A DNA stretch of 64,000 nt from Earliella scabrosa (lineage: Eukaryota; Basidiomycota; Agaricomycetes; Polyporales; Polyporaceae). The notes beneath the pieces were generated by a model. The model was not told the origin of the DNA. It did no database searches and saw only the letters and a list, made by a program, of their open reading frames with translations. Positions within the stretch are counted from its first letter, which is position 1. Each line of letters begins with the position of its first letter. This document shows positions 34,893 through 48,182 of the stretch, one piece after another. Made by a program: the position numbers and the translations under genes. The stretch is from positions 1,398,704 through 1,462,703 of the forward strand of contig JABYQQ010000014.1 of assembly GCA_022605405.1 (NCBI GenBank), written 5' to 3'.

Positions 34893-36589
34893 ATGTCGAA
34901 GATTTGGTTCCCCGCTCCCGAGCCGTCCACCAAGCTCGGCCGCTATCGCCAGCTCAGCCGACTGGCGGGTGTGCACGTCTCGCCGATCTGCCTCGGCGCG
35001 ATGAGCATCGGCGACAAATGGGAGAAGCTCGGCATGGGCGCGATGAACAAGGAGTCGAGCTTCAAGTTGCTTGACGCGTTCTACGAGGCCGGCGGTAACT
35101 TCATCGACACCGCCAACAACTACCAGGACGAGTCGTCTGAGGAATTCATTGGCGAGTGGATGGAGACGCGCGGTGTACGCGACCAGATGGTCATTGCGAC
35201 CAAGGTAAGTCTCCCTGCCCACGTCCAGATTGCCCTACGCGTTGTACATCACCAAGCCGGTCGCGATTGTGCTATAAGCGGCTGGTACCACCGTGGATTC
35301 TGAGCGTGCGACGTGCGTACTGAGGCTGATGCACACCCGGGATCATAGTATACAACCAACTTCAAACGCGCGGCAACCGAGATTCGTCAGAAGGTCCACT
35401 ATACGGGCAACAACCTCAAAGCGATGCTCCTGTCTGTCGAGGCGTCGCTGAAGAAGCTTCGGACGAATTATATTGACATTCTGTACGTCCACTGGGTGAG
35501 TATACATCCGAAGAGCCTGCATCTCAAGAGCATTTACTTACGGCGGGGAACAGTGGGATTGGGAGACGAGTATGGAGGAAGTAATGAACGGTCTCCATAA
35601 CCTAGTCACCTCCGGAAAGGTCTTATACTTGGTGAGACTCTGCCTGTCGACATATATGTATCTCGCATAGCTCACCATGGTCGCGCGTAGGGCATCTCGG
35701 ATACACCTGCCTGGATCGTCGCACAGGCCAACCTATATGCGCGTCTTATGGGCAAGACGCCGTTCGTCATCTACCAGGGCGCATGGAGCATCCTCCAGCG
35801 CGACTTCGAGCGCGATATCATCCCCATGGCACGAGCAGAAGGTGCGGCGTTGCACCACTTTAGGGCTGCTCCTGTACGACGCTCACTCGCCCCATAGGCA
35901 TGGCGCTTGCGCCTTGGAACGTCCTCGCCGCGGGCCGCATCCGCACTGACGAAGAGGAAGAGCAGCGGCGGAAGACAGGAGAGAACGGTGCGTGTGTCGG
36001 CCGTCGCTACTCCACCGGCCCCATGCCCAAGGGTGAGCGTAGGACTGATCCTGCTCCACGCACAGGTCGCACGATCTTCAGGCCTGACTGGGAGCGCACC
36101 GAGAACGAGCGCAAGCTGTGCAAGGCGCTCGAGGAGGTTGCCAAGCAGGTCGGCGCGAAGAGCATCCAGGCTGGTACGTTGGAGCCCAACCCGTCTCCGG
36201 GTCGCGCGGCGAGGCAGTCGCGCGACCGTTCATGTGCGAGTGCTGATTCTCTGTTGTGATGTCCAGTGGCAATCGCGTACGTGATGCAGAAGACGCCATA
36301 CGTGTTCCCTATCATCGGCTGCCGGAAAATCGAGCAGCTGCAGGCCAACGTCGAGGCGCTCGACGTCGTGCTATCGGAGGAGCAGATCAAGTACCTCGAG
36401 AGCGTGTTGCCGTTCGACCCTGGGTTCCCACACACGTTTGTGGTGAGTTGCCTTCAGCTCGCGAGTCGTAGTTGGGAGGCAGATCACTCACGAGGATACT
36501 AGGGTGACGGGTCGGAGTACATCCTCATGACGCGCTCAGCGGGTAACTTTGACAAATGGCCGCGTGCGCAGGCGATACGGTTGTCTTGA
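34893..36589 (+). CDS. Aldo/keto reductase AKR2 (norsolorinic acid reductase/AAD-like)
   Basis: Complete member of the AKR cluster. Seen: [31 protein letters not shown] and [16 protein letters not shown], which carry the tetrad Asp and Tyr. MVIATK (Lys) ends exon 1 at 35204, and [10 protein letters not shown] (His) follows. The next exons are [89 protein letters not shown] and [18 protein letters not shown]. The last exon runs [16 protein letters not shown] to IRLS, with TGA 36587-36589. There are eight introns at the same positions as in its paralogues; intron 1 (35205 to about 35347) is the longest. Reaction by family: NADPH-linked reduction of aryl aldehydes or the reverse. It is closest in sequence to AKR4 on the other strand. 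Confidence 0.9.
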
Positions 36590-37449
36590 GTCCGCGCTCG
36601 GGCCTAAATGAAGCAAAAGCCGAAATATGAGAAGCTGGGTAGGGTCGTGTATGTAGCATAGCTTGCAACCACGTTCAACGATTTCGACATCTTGTGACGA
36701 TGGAAGTACCGCATCCTCCTTCGGTTTCATCGGTACAAGTTATCCAAATTCAATCGCATTCCTTCTTGTGGTCTTCTGTGATTGCTGTATCAGGACGGGT
36801 GCAAGTAGTCGGCGGTCAACGTCCAGCCATGACAAGCGGCACGACTGTTGTGTGGTATAATCTGACGATGTAAATTGTAAGGTGCCGCCGCTTGCCGCAA
36901 TTACGGACGCCCGAATGCCTACGAGGATTTCAGCATATCGCGACCGGACCCCCGCTCTGACTGCCGTTCTGTTATGGCTGGTTGGTAAGTGGTTCATATT
37001 CACCGGCCGGGGTAGACGAACTCGGACAATAAGGAGCTCGGTTGACGTTATCCCGGGACACGCGTACGTTCTCGATGCAGTCTCCGTAACAGCGTTGAAT
37101 GGACGCGCGGATCCTTGAGGGAAAGGAAGGTGAACAAGATATTGCGATCGGCATTGCGACTCCCGAGCGGCACGAGGTTAGTGGGCGGCCTTGCATTGCT
37201 GTCCCTCCGAGGCTCCCGCTGCCCAACGTTTCAGAAGTAGCTGGCACTCGGACCGCTGTGTTGGTCGTCATACGTACTCGCACGGCGAGGGAATGAAGCA
37301 CGCTTGTTTTTCGAGCCAGGCGCGCTTCAACAGACGCAACAGCACATAAGTACCTGGCCCCCATGCTCAGGCTGGACCAACATCCGTGTCCCACAACACA
37401 TCGCTCACACACATCTCTCACCGTTCCAAGTTCCAACCGATAACCCACA
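36590..37449. other. Intergenic region between AKR2 and AKR3
   Basis: No gene was recognised. It holds the AKR3 promoter, in which I see no strong TATA box, unlike the AKR1, AKR2 and AKR4 promoters. Confidence 0.4.
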
Positions 37450-39062
37450 ATGGCTCACCTCTGGCTCCCTGCCCCTGCCCCACCCACCAAGCTCGGCCGC
37501 TACCGCAAGCTGAGCCCGCTCGCGGGCATTCACGTCTCGCCGATCTGCCTCGGCGCGATGAGCATCGGCGACAAGTGGGACAAGTACGGCATGGGCTCCA
37601 TGGACAAGCCGTCGAGCTTCAGGCTCCTCGACGCGTTCTACGACGCCGGAGGGAACTTCATCGACACCGCGAACGCGTACCAGGACGAGTCCTCTGAGGA
37701 GTTCCTCGGGGAGTGGATGGAGGCCCGGGGCGTGCGTGACCAGATGGTCATCGCGACGAAGGTGCGCCCCATCCCCGTCCCGCTCAGCGCGGCTCAAACT
37801 TGCGTGCCGTTCAACGGGGGAGAGACTGACCACCGGTTTTGGGCCGCAGTATACGACGAACTTCAAGCGGGCCGCGGCCGATATCGGCCAGAAAGCGCAG
37901 TACACAGGCAATAACGTGAAGTCGATGCTTCTCTCCGTCGAGGCGTCGCTGAAGAAGCTCCGAACGAACTACATCGACATCCTGTATGTCCATTGGGTGA
38001 GCCTTCTCTCGTGCCACACCGTGATTCAGGTAACATGGACTAACCCGGATGCGCGCTGTGACAGTGGGACTGGGAGACAGGCCTTGAGGAAGTCATGAAC
38101 GGCCTCCACAACCTCGTCACCTCCGGGAAGGTCTTGTACCTGGTAAGAAAGGTATTCTGCATGTAAACGAGGGACGGCACTCACCGCATTGCTCGGCGTA
38201 CTCAGGGGATCTCGGACACGCCGGTGTGGATAGTCCCGAAGGCCAACCTGTACGCCAGACTGATGGGAAAGACGCCGTTCGTCATCTATCAGGGTGCATG
38301 GAGCATCCTACAGCGCGACTTTGAGCGTGAGATCATCCCCATGGCTAGAGAAGAAGGTGACGCACCTTGACGTTGTGCGGCTCGGCGATTCTGACAGATA
38401 GTTGCTCTTGTCCTTTGCACAGGACTGGCTCTTGCGCCATGGAATGTGTTGGCGGGAGGCCGCATCCGCTCCGACGAGGAAGAGGAGCGGCGACGGCAAA
38501 CGGGAGAGAATGGTACGCTGTTATGTTCGGAATTGCTGGCGGTAGGCTGAATTTGAGCTTGCAAACAGGTCGGACGCTTGTCGACCCTAACTGGCAGCGC
38601 ACCGAGGACGAGCGAAAGATGTGCAACGCCCTTGAGGAGGTCGCGCAGCAGGTTGGCACAAAGAACATCCAGGCAGGTACGACCTTTCGTATCAGTCACC
38701 TAGAGTCAAATGTGACGCTCTAACTTCGTTCTCCCTTGATTTTTCTGCAGTGGCAATTGCGTACGTGATGCAGAAGACGCCATATGTGTTCCCCATAGTC
38801 GGAGGTCGCAAGGTCGAGCAGCTCCAGGCGGATATCGAGGCGCTCGACGCCTCACTCTCTGAGGAACAAATCAAGTACCTCGAGAGTGTCATGCCGTTCG
38901 ACCCTGGGTTCCCGTACACACTTGTGGTGAGTTATGGATAGCTCGTAAATGGAGGGTCACTCACAAGATCACCAGGGTGACGGGACGGAGTACATCCCCA
39001 TGACGCGCTCGGCGGGTAACTTCGACAAATGGCCACGCACACAGGCGATAAGACTGGCTTGA
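37450..39062 (+). CDS. Aldo/keto reductase AKR3 (norsolorinic acid reductase/AAD-like)
   Basis: Third tandem AKR, intact. Seen: [54 protein letters not shown] with the tetrad Asp and Tyr, MVIATK (Lys) and [10 protein letters not shown] (His). Then come [74 protein letters not shown] and [18 protein letters not shown]. The tail is [16 protein letters not shown] to IRLA, stop 39060-39062. Intron positions match AKR2, which fits tandem duplication. Substrate differences from AKR2 cannot be read from sequence, although the loops after YQ and around NVLAGG vary. A cytosolic NADPH-dependent aryl-aldehyde reductase is the family expectation. Confidence 0.9.
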
Positions 39063-39404
39063 GAGGATGCTGGGGAGGTATCATGTTAGCTGTAGTACCC
39101 GTCTAACAGCGTCCGCGATGAAGGTTAAGAACGTGCACAATATCATGGATATCAGACTATGGAGTGTGATCAGGTAGTGACAAACAGACAACGCAGGGAT
39201 AGAACTCCGACAATAGTTTACGATGATAAAAGTACACAACATGGACAACATCTAAATATGAGCACCAACGGCAAGCACATGCGATAATGATACAAGCGTC
39301 CCGCGCGATCCTCGGGAGTCCTGAGTGATAAACAATTACAAGATGCACCAGATGGGGAAACGGGTTCCTGTTGAGAATACGAGAGATGGAAACAAAGGCC
39401 GAAA
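39063..39404. other. Convergent gap between AKR3 and ATG1
   Basis: This gap of 342 bp holds only the two 3' ends. It is AT-richer than the flanking genes, and no separate gene is seen. Confidence 0.5.
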
Positions 39405-42400
39405 CTATTGGTTCTGCTGGTTTTGCTCAGCGGCAGGAGGGGGATCAGATCCATTGACGTCCCACGGGGCAGGTATACGCTGGACATCGACGAGGTTGTG
39501 GTCCATGCGCGCGTCCTTGACCCGCTCGCGATCACTCATGCCCATGCGTGCGCGACACCTGACAAGGCGGAGCTTCGTTCGCTTGATCCCTGTGGATGTA
39601 TTTCAGCATTAGAGCATGCGCACGGGAATAGTGAAATACGTACACGTCGAGATCGTGTTCCTGTCCTCATCTAGGAACGGGTTGTCCTTCTGCAGGAGAT
39701 CATCCCGAAGCGCATACAGGCACCACAGAGACTCTTCGTACAGCTTCTCACATTCGTCGGGTGTTGTAGCCTGGTCGAAAAGTTCCTTGCGAGCAGCCGT
39801 TCGACTCTGTCTCACGGTTAGTGCCACGAAGCGAAAGGCCAAACAGAGATATCACGCACAAGCAGCAGAGCGCGATCATACACCAATTGGTCTAGGAACG
39901 TCGGTGGCCCCTCATACTGCGCAGGCAACCAGGTTTTGACCAACGCAGCACGATCATGGCACTTGATGAAGTGGTCCTTGTACCAAGACAATGCTACACA
40001 CCAAACAGCGATTAGCACTGACCCAGGGACGAGGGCGATCTAAGAAGAGCAACTAACCTTCGTCAAAGCCCTCGCTCACCTCCATCTCGCCCTCAGGATC
40101 TCGCATCTGCAGGTGCTCGTAGTAATTGCGTAGCTTGTCAATGCCCTTCTGCAGCAATGACATGAGGAGCATGTACAACGCGACGCATGTCATCGCGTTG
40201 TATTCTGCCTGAATGTCCGCGTTCTTCCGTCGCGCCGCTAGTCGATCCGTCTCCCCTTCCCTCCGCGAGAACTTCTTGGGATCAGGAAGCGGCTCTAAAG
40301 GTTAGAACGGTGAGGTGACATGTCAGCCTCCCATATGCACCAGTCAAGCGCATATACGTACTCTGCGGGAAAGCCTTGACGTAGTCATACATCTCGTCTG
40401 CCCAATGCGTGAGGACTTCAGTCTTCTGCGCCAACTCCTCCAAAGACGAGAGGAGCTCGTCTTCCTCAGCATCTCGTACGCCCTGCAGTTCCAGGCCGAG
40501 CCCCTGCCCACGAGCGCCACCAAACGTCTGCGTACGCCGTGGTGAGGACGGTGTGAACTCATGCTGGTAGGATGATGGTCGTCGTCTTGGCCCTCGCAGA
40601 ATGCCTGTCGCGATATTCAACGCCCGCGTAAGAGGATTGCCGCCACCACGGGTACTCCCACTTGATGGTGACGATGATAGCGGGGGCATGTTAACATTGG
40701 GCGGAGGTGGGAAAGTCGTATTGGCGTTCGTCGGGCTTGGCGACTCGACCGTCGGGGATTCGAGTACGTCGTCACCAAGCGGCAATTGTTTGCGATCGCG
40801 CAAAGGTCGCCGTCGCGAGGTGATTTCTGTAGAGTGACGACGATGAGCGTGAATCACGGACACCCAACTCGACGATACTGACCGTCTACAGCACGGTTGA
40901 TCTCGACTGTTTGCTTGTCCCCCACAAGAACATACTCGCGACGCAACATGCCATCCTCCTCGGTCTCACCAGGTATGAGCGAAGTATCTGGGGATAACGG
41001 CTTCGCCTTGCCTGCAGGACTATAGTGTGGTGATGGCCCTGAAGGAGATTGCGATGGACCAGCGAGGGCTTCCGAAGGGCTACGTACGAGTGAGTACACA
41101 AGATGATGACACAGGAGACGGAAACATACTTCTCATACACAACCCCTTCCGGCGGCTCAGTCGAAATCCGCCGCTTGAACTTGATCTTCGCTGGAGGTAT
41201 CATGGCCCTCGGGTCAAGTACCTCCGGGGGTATGATGCGGTGGTGGTCAGGTATGCGGTCAGGATCGTCATCGTCATCTGGTGGGGGAGGAGTTGGCTCC
41301 TTAGGTCGTGGGAACTTGGACTTGACCATCGCAGTGCTAGTGAAGAACTCGTCAAAGCTAGAGCGCTCGGCTGGGACCCGCTTCAACAAGCTACGAATAA
41401 GCATCTTGATGTCAGAAGGGACGGGCTTGATCTCGTCGCCCTTGGCTTGAGCACGGGCAAGCATCTGAGGGTCCTCGTCGGGAAACTTGATGCCTTTCGA
41501 GTTATCGATCTTCTTGAGCAGCTCGATATGATTCTGAGCGCGGAAAGGTGGCTTCCCAACTGCCATTTCATAGAGTACGGCCCCGACGGACCAAAGGTCC
41601 GCTTTCGAGTCGTACTTCTGATAGCTGAGGATCTCTGGTGCCATATACAGTCTACATGGCATGAGTGCGATCCAATACCCTAGCGAGATAACAGCTTACG
41701 GTGAGCCACACAACGTCTCTGCCATCATGGCCTGAGGAAGGAAGCGGGCAAAACCGAAGTCGGCGACCTTCAACACAGGGACGCCTAAAGGGTGTCCACG
41801 AGAATACTCATCCGATCCTGCGGGGTTTAGTAGCAGGTTCTGAAGGAATAGATGGTAAGACATATTCAGTGACTATGGCGTACGAGCATGCGTACCTGAG
41901 GCTTTATATCGCGGTGAATGAGGTTTCGTTGCCGGAGGAACTTGATAGCCCGAGCTGTGGCACGTTAGGACAGTTACAACTACCCGTCCGGAAACTCCTC
42001 ACCTAGTTGCCTCAAGAAGCTCCGCACAACAATCTCATCTAGCCCGCCAGACTTCGGATGTGGATAGTACGTGGGAGCGGCACCGGGCGAGGGAACATAT
42101 TCCAGGCCTTCTACCCTACCACGCTTCTTGATATAATTCGCGAGATCGCCTCCGGCGCAGAACTCCATGATAAGGTAGATGTTCCTCTCTGCGCGCTATG
42201 CGGCAACACACCTTCGTGAACAATCCGTATCGCAGCTTCGTGAGCGCGGCGAACTGAGTGAGGACTCACTATGACATCGAGTAGCCGGGTGATATGCCGG
42301 TGAGACAGGCTCTTCAGGATCTCGATTTCCCCTTGTAGATTGTCGAAGAGCTTGGGGCTGAGACCGCTCCTGTTCACCGTCTTGATGGCTACTTGGTGAT

Positions 42401-42648
42401 GTGTTTGCTACGCCATGACGAGAATGGGTCGAACGGGGACAAGGAATGAGGATGAGCTTGCGTACCTCGTGGTATCCGCGATAAACCGTGGCGAAGCTGC
42501 CCTTCCCAAGGTCGCTCACGATGACATACGGCTTGACTTCCGCGTCCTCCACTCTCTGCCTGTCTGAGCGTTCCGATGTCGAGCTCGTGGTACGCTTGCT
42601 GGTCGAGGGAGCCGGAGAGGCGGCACTGGGGACTGCAGCCGGTGACAT
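39405..42648 (-). CDS. ATG1: Autophagy serine/threonine kinase Atg1
   Basis: Initiating kinase of autophagy, working with Atg13 and Atg17 at the phagophore assembly site. Seen: the ATG at 42648-42646 opens a Ser/Pro-rich lead, then [20 protein letters not shown] (P-loop). [19 protein letters not shown] and [18 protein letters not shown] follow. The exon with [19 protein letters not shown] precedes [19 protein letters not shown] (DFG), LCGSP and [20 protein letters not shown] (APE). A Pro/Asp-rich linker leads to the C-terminal Atg1 domain, with [40 protein letters not shown] and [20 protein letters not shown]. It ends QQNQ at TAG 39407-39405. At least ten introns are implied. Its promoter lies in the 0.55 kb downstream of FOL1. 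Confidence 0.92.
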
Positions 42649-43204
42649 TGTTCAGTTGTGATGATAGCGTGTAGGTCGTGTTCGTTGTGTGCGTGCGTAG
42701 TGTACAGGATGAAGATGCAAAGCGAGAGGATGATGCGTCTGGTCGGCCGTGTCGTAGGTTTCTAGGGCATGAGGAAATAGCAGAAGATACAAAGGAAGCT
42801 CGATACTTCTAGCTCGGTCGTCGAAGTCCAGAGTAAAGCTCCGGTGGGTTACCGAGCCCCTTGTATTCTTTGTTACTGCACATGACGTAATCAATACAAC
42901 ATCTTTCAAGAGATCCTTACTCAGCAAGTCCAGCTGAGTAGGTTACGTAAGGAGCCTCCTTCCGTCCAGTGCTATGGCCACATAAGTACATAAGTATTGG
43001 CTCAGCGCGACGGATTGGTGTGCTTCCAGAGGGTTTCAGGAGCAATTCTGATGCCACTACTACTTACTGGCAGCATAGCAAGGAGATCATGCACTGGTTC
43101 CCGAACTGACACTCGTCGATACTCTACACTCGTCGCCAGCGCAATCCCGTCATGTTCTATAGTTGCTACATATTGCCCAAAGAATTCGAGTTTCACCAAG
43201 ACAT
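42649..43204. promoter_or_regulatory. ATG1 promoter region, downstream of FOL1
   Basis: Contains the ATG1 promoter and the FOL1 3' flank, both on the minus strand. No additional gene and no clear TATA box were found. Confidence 0.45.
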
Positions 43205-46020
43205 CTATGACCACAAAGCGGACCCAACGCGCACAACGTCCCCAAGATGCAGAACGTCATGGACCCGCACGACGTTCGCACCCTGCTGTATGGCACAGCT
43301 CACCGCTGCAGCCGTCGCCCAGTCCCGCTCGTCCGGCCGCGTCTGTCTGCCCTCGTAGCTGCCCTCCCCGTCGCCGTCGGACTGCTGCAAGATGGTGCCC
43401 AAGAACGACTTGCGTGACGCTCCGATGAGGAGAGGGAAGCCACTAAGCGGGTTTCGCTGTGGGCGCGACACTCCTTGGGGCACGGCGAGGCCTCGGAGAC
43501 GTGGAGAGTAGTCCGAGACGACACTCGAAGCGTCGCGGAGGAGCTCGAGGTTCCCCTCGAGGGTTTTGCTGAACCCGATCCCGGGGTCGACGATGACGAG
43601 CCACCGCCTGATCCCACCGGGGCCCTTGACCGCCTTCTCGACCTTTGCACCAAGCTCTACGCGTACCGCCTCGAGCACCGCGCCTCTCCCATTCTCGTCT
43701 GCCGCATACGCATATTGGCTGTAGTCCTTATTCTCCGCCGCTGGCCCACGTGAGTGCATCAGAACGACGGGAACGGCGAGGTCGCGCGTCACCTGCCGCA
43801 TCTTCGCGAAGTGAACCTCAGACTGTTCGGTCGGGGGCCAGTCCGGACCGCTGAACGCGCATACGTCGTTGACGCAGTTCGCACCGGCGTGCACGGACTC
43901 CTCTGCGACCTCCCAGCGGAAGGTGTCTACGCTGATGAGCGTAGTGGCGGTCCTCGCGAGCAGGGACATGCGTCCTGGAGGCCTAGGCGTGAGGAGCGAA
44001 CTCTCTTCTCGGATAGCTTGCACCACGGGCACGACGCGGGTGAACTCCTCTTCCGGGGAGACAAACGCCGCGCCAGGCCGAGTAGAGTAGCCGCCTATGT
44101 CGATGATACTTGCGCCGTTCGCAACAGCATTGGTGGCATACGAGAGGGCGTTAGGCAGTGTGTAGTGCATGGAGCCGTCGGAAAAGGAGTCTGGAGTCGC
44201 GTTCAGGGTCGCCATGATATACGTCCGTTGTTGTAGTTGCTTGCCCCTCGAGGGATGCGACGTGATCGGGTATTTCCAGTAGGTCGACGTGGGCGGTATG
44301 CGCGGAATCTTCAACATATGAGGCGACTGGTCTCCGTTGTGCGGGAGCGGATACCGAGGGAACGGTATGACCTTGTACATCGCGGGTTCGTCCGATGGTT
44401 GCTGCACGAGCGTCGATAGCAGCGCCTCTATTTTACGCCCGATTGACGGAACAACGTATTCTGGAATCATGCTGCATAGCTCTCAGTTGGTAGGGTAGCA
44501 GATGCATGGCGAACAGACTCACTCTGCTAGCGGCCGTAGAACGAACTCCCGCTCGGCCAACCGCGGGTGTGGGACCACAAGTTCACCCTTCAAGTTGTCG
44601 AGGTTTCTGCGCAATGCTTCCGGTCGGGTGTCCATCACGATCGAGTCGTACGTCACGATGTCCAGGTCGATCGCGCGAGGACCGTTGCGAAAAGTCTCCG
44701 TCCTTCCGACCGCCGCCTCGATTTGCTTCAAGAATTCAAGGAGCGCACGCGGCTCGAGGTCCGTCTCAACCTGCCAATAGGAGACCTGTGGGATCAGCTT
44801 GAATGTGAGGAGAGGGTGATACAAACCATGCACGCGCAGTTGATAAACTTGGGCTGGTCTTCGACGTACATCGGGGCTGTCTCGTACATGAAGCTTGTGT
44901 CCACGACGATGACCCTGGGGGACCCAGACCATTTCTCCAAATCCGCCCCAGGCGCCTCCAGGAGTCGGAGTGCATACTCAATGTTCGAGAATCGGTCACC
45001 GATGTTTGCCCCGATGGCGATAGCAGCGGTGTGAGGGAGGGTCTTCCCTGTCGTAGAGGTCGATGGATTGATAGACGAAGGCGGGTGGGGAGCTGTAGCA
45101 GAGGCGTCCACCTCGCCTGCTGTACTCGTCGAGGCGACCTCGGGAGGACACGAGCGGAAATCTTCAAGGGTCCGAGTCACCTCCACTTCTGCCGACTCCG
45201 CGCCGAGAATGGCGCTGGGCTTGGATATCCGCGTGGTTACCTCTGCGGTATCGTCATCGAGGAACAGCAGGACAGTTTTGGCAGCTTCAGATGCGAAGGC
45301 CTCGACTGTGAGAAAAGTGGATCCCTCTATGAACTGACCGCCCAGTCGAGTTAGTATGTCGTCTCATGTAGATTTTTCGGTAACACGCACGTCAAATACC
45401 CGTTGCTCGAGTATGCGAAAATCGAACAGCGCACGACGAGAGACCTTCCTCCGAACAGAGACATTCACTCTGACCCTTTGCTTCCGCAGGCGTTCATGTG
45501 GATTGATACCAATGATCGCGTGGCCTACCACGTCCTGTAAGAAGAACCTTTCTTCCACGGGCCGCGGCTGCGCTGCCGGCTTGCTGACTTCGACCCCAAA
45601 CGCGGCACCATAGAGGAGCGTCTTCGTCCGCGCAATCTTCACCGTGAACGACGGCACGTCCGGGTACTGTGCTGCATACACCTCGTAGACGCGATCGACG
45701 AATGCCTCGATAGAGGGGAAGACCTCGGACTCTACAATGGCCGCCATATGAGACGCGAGGATGGAATAGTTGATCGAGTAGGCGAGGTCTTCGGTGGCGG
45801 CGGCTTTGCTGACATCGTGAGCAAAGCTGAAGCTGAGCAAAACAGGCTGAGCTTTCGGCGTGCTGGCAGGCCAACGAGTCCCGTCCGAGAAGGTGGCCGT
45901 AAGTGCAAGATCGTTGACGCGGATGAAATCGCGAGTCGCCGCGTCTTTGTCCTCGGCGGGCCCGCTGTCCAAGCATTCAGCATCGGTGACTGAGGCAAAA
46001 AGATGGCGAACGCACCTCAT
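43205..46020 (-). CDS. FOL1: Trifunctional folate synthesis protein (DHNA/HPPK/DHPS)
   Basis: Carries dihydroneopterin aldolase, hydroxymethylpterin pyrophosphokinase and dihydropteroate synthase; DHPS is the sulfonamide target. Seen: two aldolase-type domains, DFIRVNDLALTATF to LLYGAAFGVEV and VVGHAIIGINPHERLRKQRV to FRILEQRV. The HPPK domain starts AAIAIGANIGDRFSNIEYAL and has GPRAIDLDIVTYDS with VVPHPRLAEREFVLRPL. The DHPS domain has YIMATLNATPDSFSDGSMHY, IDIGGYSTRPGA, LISVDTFRWEVAEESV, CVNDVCAF, VVLMHSRG, LVIVDPGIGFSKT and LLIGASRKSFLG, ending VRVGSALWS. The start is ATG 46020; a 51-nt intron after the first five bases would join in frame to GPAEDKDAATRDF. Reading straight on from the same ATG is the alternative. 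It is divergent from EMC2. Confidence 0.92.
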
Positions 46021-46574
46021 GGTTGCGGTCAAGGGCTACGTAGAGCCCTAACTGCGCAGGACTTGCTTTTTGTGCGACCTCCGCCTGCCGTGTGTAGACC
46101 AGCGCGCGCGATTCCGAACGATCAGGCACGAGAAGTCGAGTAGGGCAGGTCGAGGGGCGTAGAGCTGAGGCTCGAGCGAGCAGTCTACAGGGGTGGGTAA
46201 GACGTCGCCTCGAGAAAAAAGGCAGGAACGAAGGTGAAAGGCCTGGGAGGAGCCGGAGTCTTTGGCTACATAGATTATCACGCACAAGCGATCCACTCCG
46301 ATGTACGAGTAGGTTCTAGATTTGCAGTCAGCATATATTCTGTATTCAGTGCGCGACGCAGTTGACTGGGGAACTTACGAGCGGAGTGCAAGGTAATGGT
46401 CAAGAACAAGCTTGAACCTCGGAATTGGCCGCCCGTGCGCGCATGAATGATGCGCGCGCCATGATACCATAAGAAGAAATAGGCGGGCTCCCGTCCACCG
46501 TCCCGGTAGCCGCTCACCGCCGTGCTATCACTCTCACCCTCCTCCCTACTGGCGTTCCTCCGTTAGGTGTTGAC
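46021..46574. promoter_or_regulatory. Divergent promoter between FOL1 and EMC2
   Basis: The 0.55-kb gap between divergent housekeeping genes has no TATA box of note and no extra gene. Confidence 0.5.
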
Positions 46575-47730
46575 ATGGAATACACATTCTCGCTCCAGAA
46601 GCTCGCCGCATACAAGCCTCGGAACAGCGCAAAGTCCAAGGCCACGTACGACGCCGGACTGGCACTTCTTGAACGCGGCGCGTACGCGAAGAAAGGCGAA
46701 GAAGGTGCGCGCATCCACCGTAGCAGACGTCGGTCACTCATGTCAAAGGTCTTCGCGACCGCACTATATGCGCAGGCTGGGATGCCGTAGAGAAGCTGGC
46801 GTTGGCTGCGCTGGACCAAGGGAAGGTCGAGGTCGCTGATGTGCGTATATACCCTACTTCACATCCTCCGGTTCAGTAGCTCATACGCGTCCTGGCTCAG
46901 AGATGTATACAAGTCCTCACAGACAAGTTCCCTGGATCAGCACGCGTCGATTGTCTCGCAGGCATCAGGTTGGAGGCCACGGAGGGTCCGGAGACGGCGT
47001 TGCAGTACTACGATGAGCTACTTGAGGCAGACCCCACGAACCTGGTACGTCCCCAACGCTCCCCGGAACCCATATCGGACATTCATTCCTCTGTGGGTAC
47101 AGGCAGCATGGCGGCGGAAGGCGCACGTACTGCGGCGGATGGGCAAGCTCGACCGCGCAGTGCACGAGCTCTCTACCCTCCTCGACACCTTCTACTCCGA
47201 CGTCGACGGTTGGCTCGAGCTCGCAGACATCTATCTCTTCTGCGAACAATATACCTATGCCCTCCAGTCGCTCTCGCACGCTCTCTTGCTCTCGCCTCAA
47301 AATCCCACATACTTCCTGCAGTATGCCGAGACAGCGTACCTAGCGGAGGACATCCCGCTCGCGCTCAAGACGTTCTTGCAAGCCGTGGACATGACTGACG
47401 ACGATGACGGAGACCTCGCACCGAGCGATTCGATACCCACCGGCGTCACGCTCCGTGCGTGGTTCGGGGTGAAGCTCGTACGTGCGACACCCAGATCTGC
47501 TCCACATGCGCAACTCACAAAGCCTCTAGTGCACACGCAAGCTCATCACGGAGCCTCGCTCGGGAAGCGCGTCTGCGTCACAGACACAGGCACCGAATAC
47601 CTCGAATCTATCTCTGCTCGACGAGTTGTCCACGGAACGACTTCGCACCGCGTATTTGAACCTGAAGAATGAGTCGCCACCAGCTGGAGAGTCAGACTTG
47701 ATCGCTGCCCTAGCTACCCTGGTGAAGTAA
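46575..47730 (+). CDS. EMC2: ER membrane protein complex subunit 2 (TPR protein)
   Basis: Cytosolic TPR subunit of the ER membrane complex, which inserts tail-anchored and multipass proteins. Seen: the ATG at 46575 opens MEYTFSLQKLAAYKPRNSAK and ATYDAGLALLERGAYAKKGEE. Further exons give WDAVEKLALAALDQGKVEVA, the segment around LEATEGPETALQYYDELLEA and WRRKAHVLRRMGKLDRAVHE. Then come GWLELADIYLFCEQYTYALQ and YFLQYAETAYLAEDIPLALK, all TPR-like. An acidic linker (DDDDGDLAPSD) and a short C-terminal exon containing LLDELSTERLRTAYLNLKNE end in TLVK at TAA 47728-47730. Introns lie near 46704, 46842, 47045 and 47480. Length of about 320 residues fits the family. Confidence 0.87.
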
Positions 47731-48182
47731 TTGTAGCATGCCGCTGCTCGGATTATAGCCTGCATATACCCCCTGACCCTTCGCGTGTACATCATCAAGC
47801 TTGCAATGCATCATCGACCTGCATCGGCTGTGGTCATCCATCCGCGAAGGTCGTGAATTTGTTGATCTTGGTTTGACTCCGCGCATATCGAAGAAGTTTA
47901 GGCAACGGAGGTAAAGGCACCATCATGAAGCACAGGCCATGGCGGCACGGTCACGACGGCTTATAGATGCCCTAAATCATAATCGTATACGGAGGGGGCA
48001 TATGCGTGCGGGTAGAGTAACATGAGAGCGAAATGCGAGTGATACAGACGATGCGACTCCAAACCAACTCCTCCAGGGCCGTCGTGAGACGTCATGGGTC
48101 GCCGGGCTCGTGGGTCTACACCCGAAGCCCGTGCGTGGACGCCTGATGCGTCTAGTGTAGCTCGAGGCTGACTGTGTTGCTT
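47731..48182. other. Convergent gap between EMC2 and RPS30
   Basis: No gene or RNA was recognised; it holds two convergent 3' ends. Confidence 0.5.
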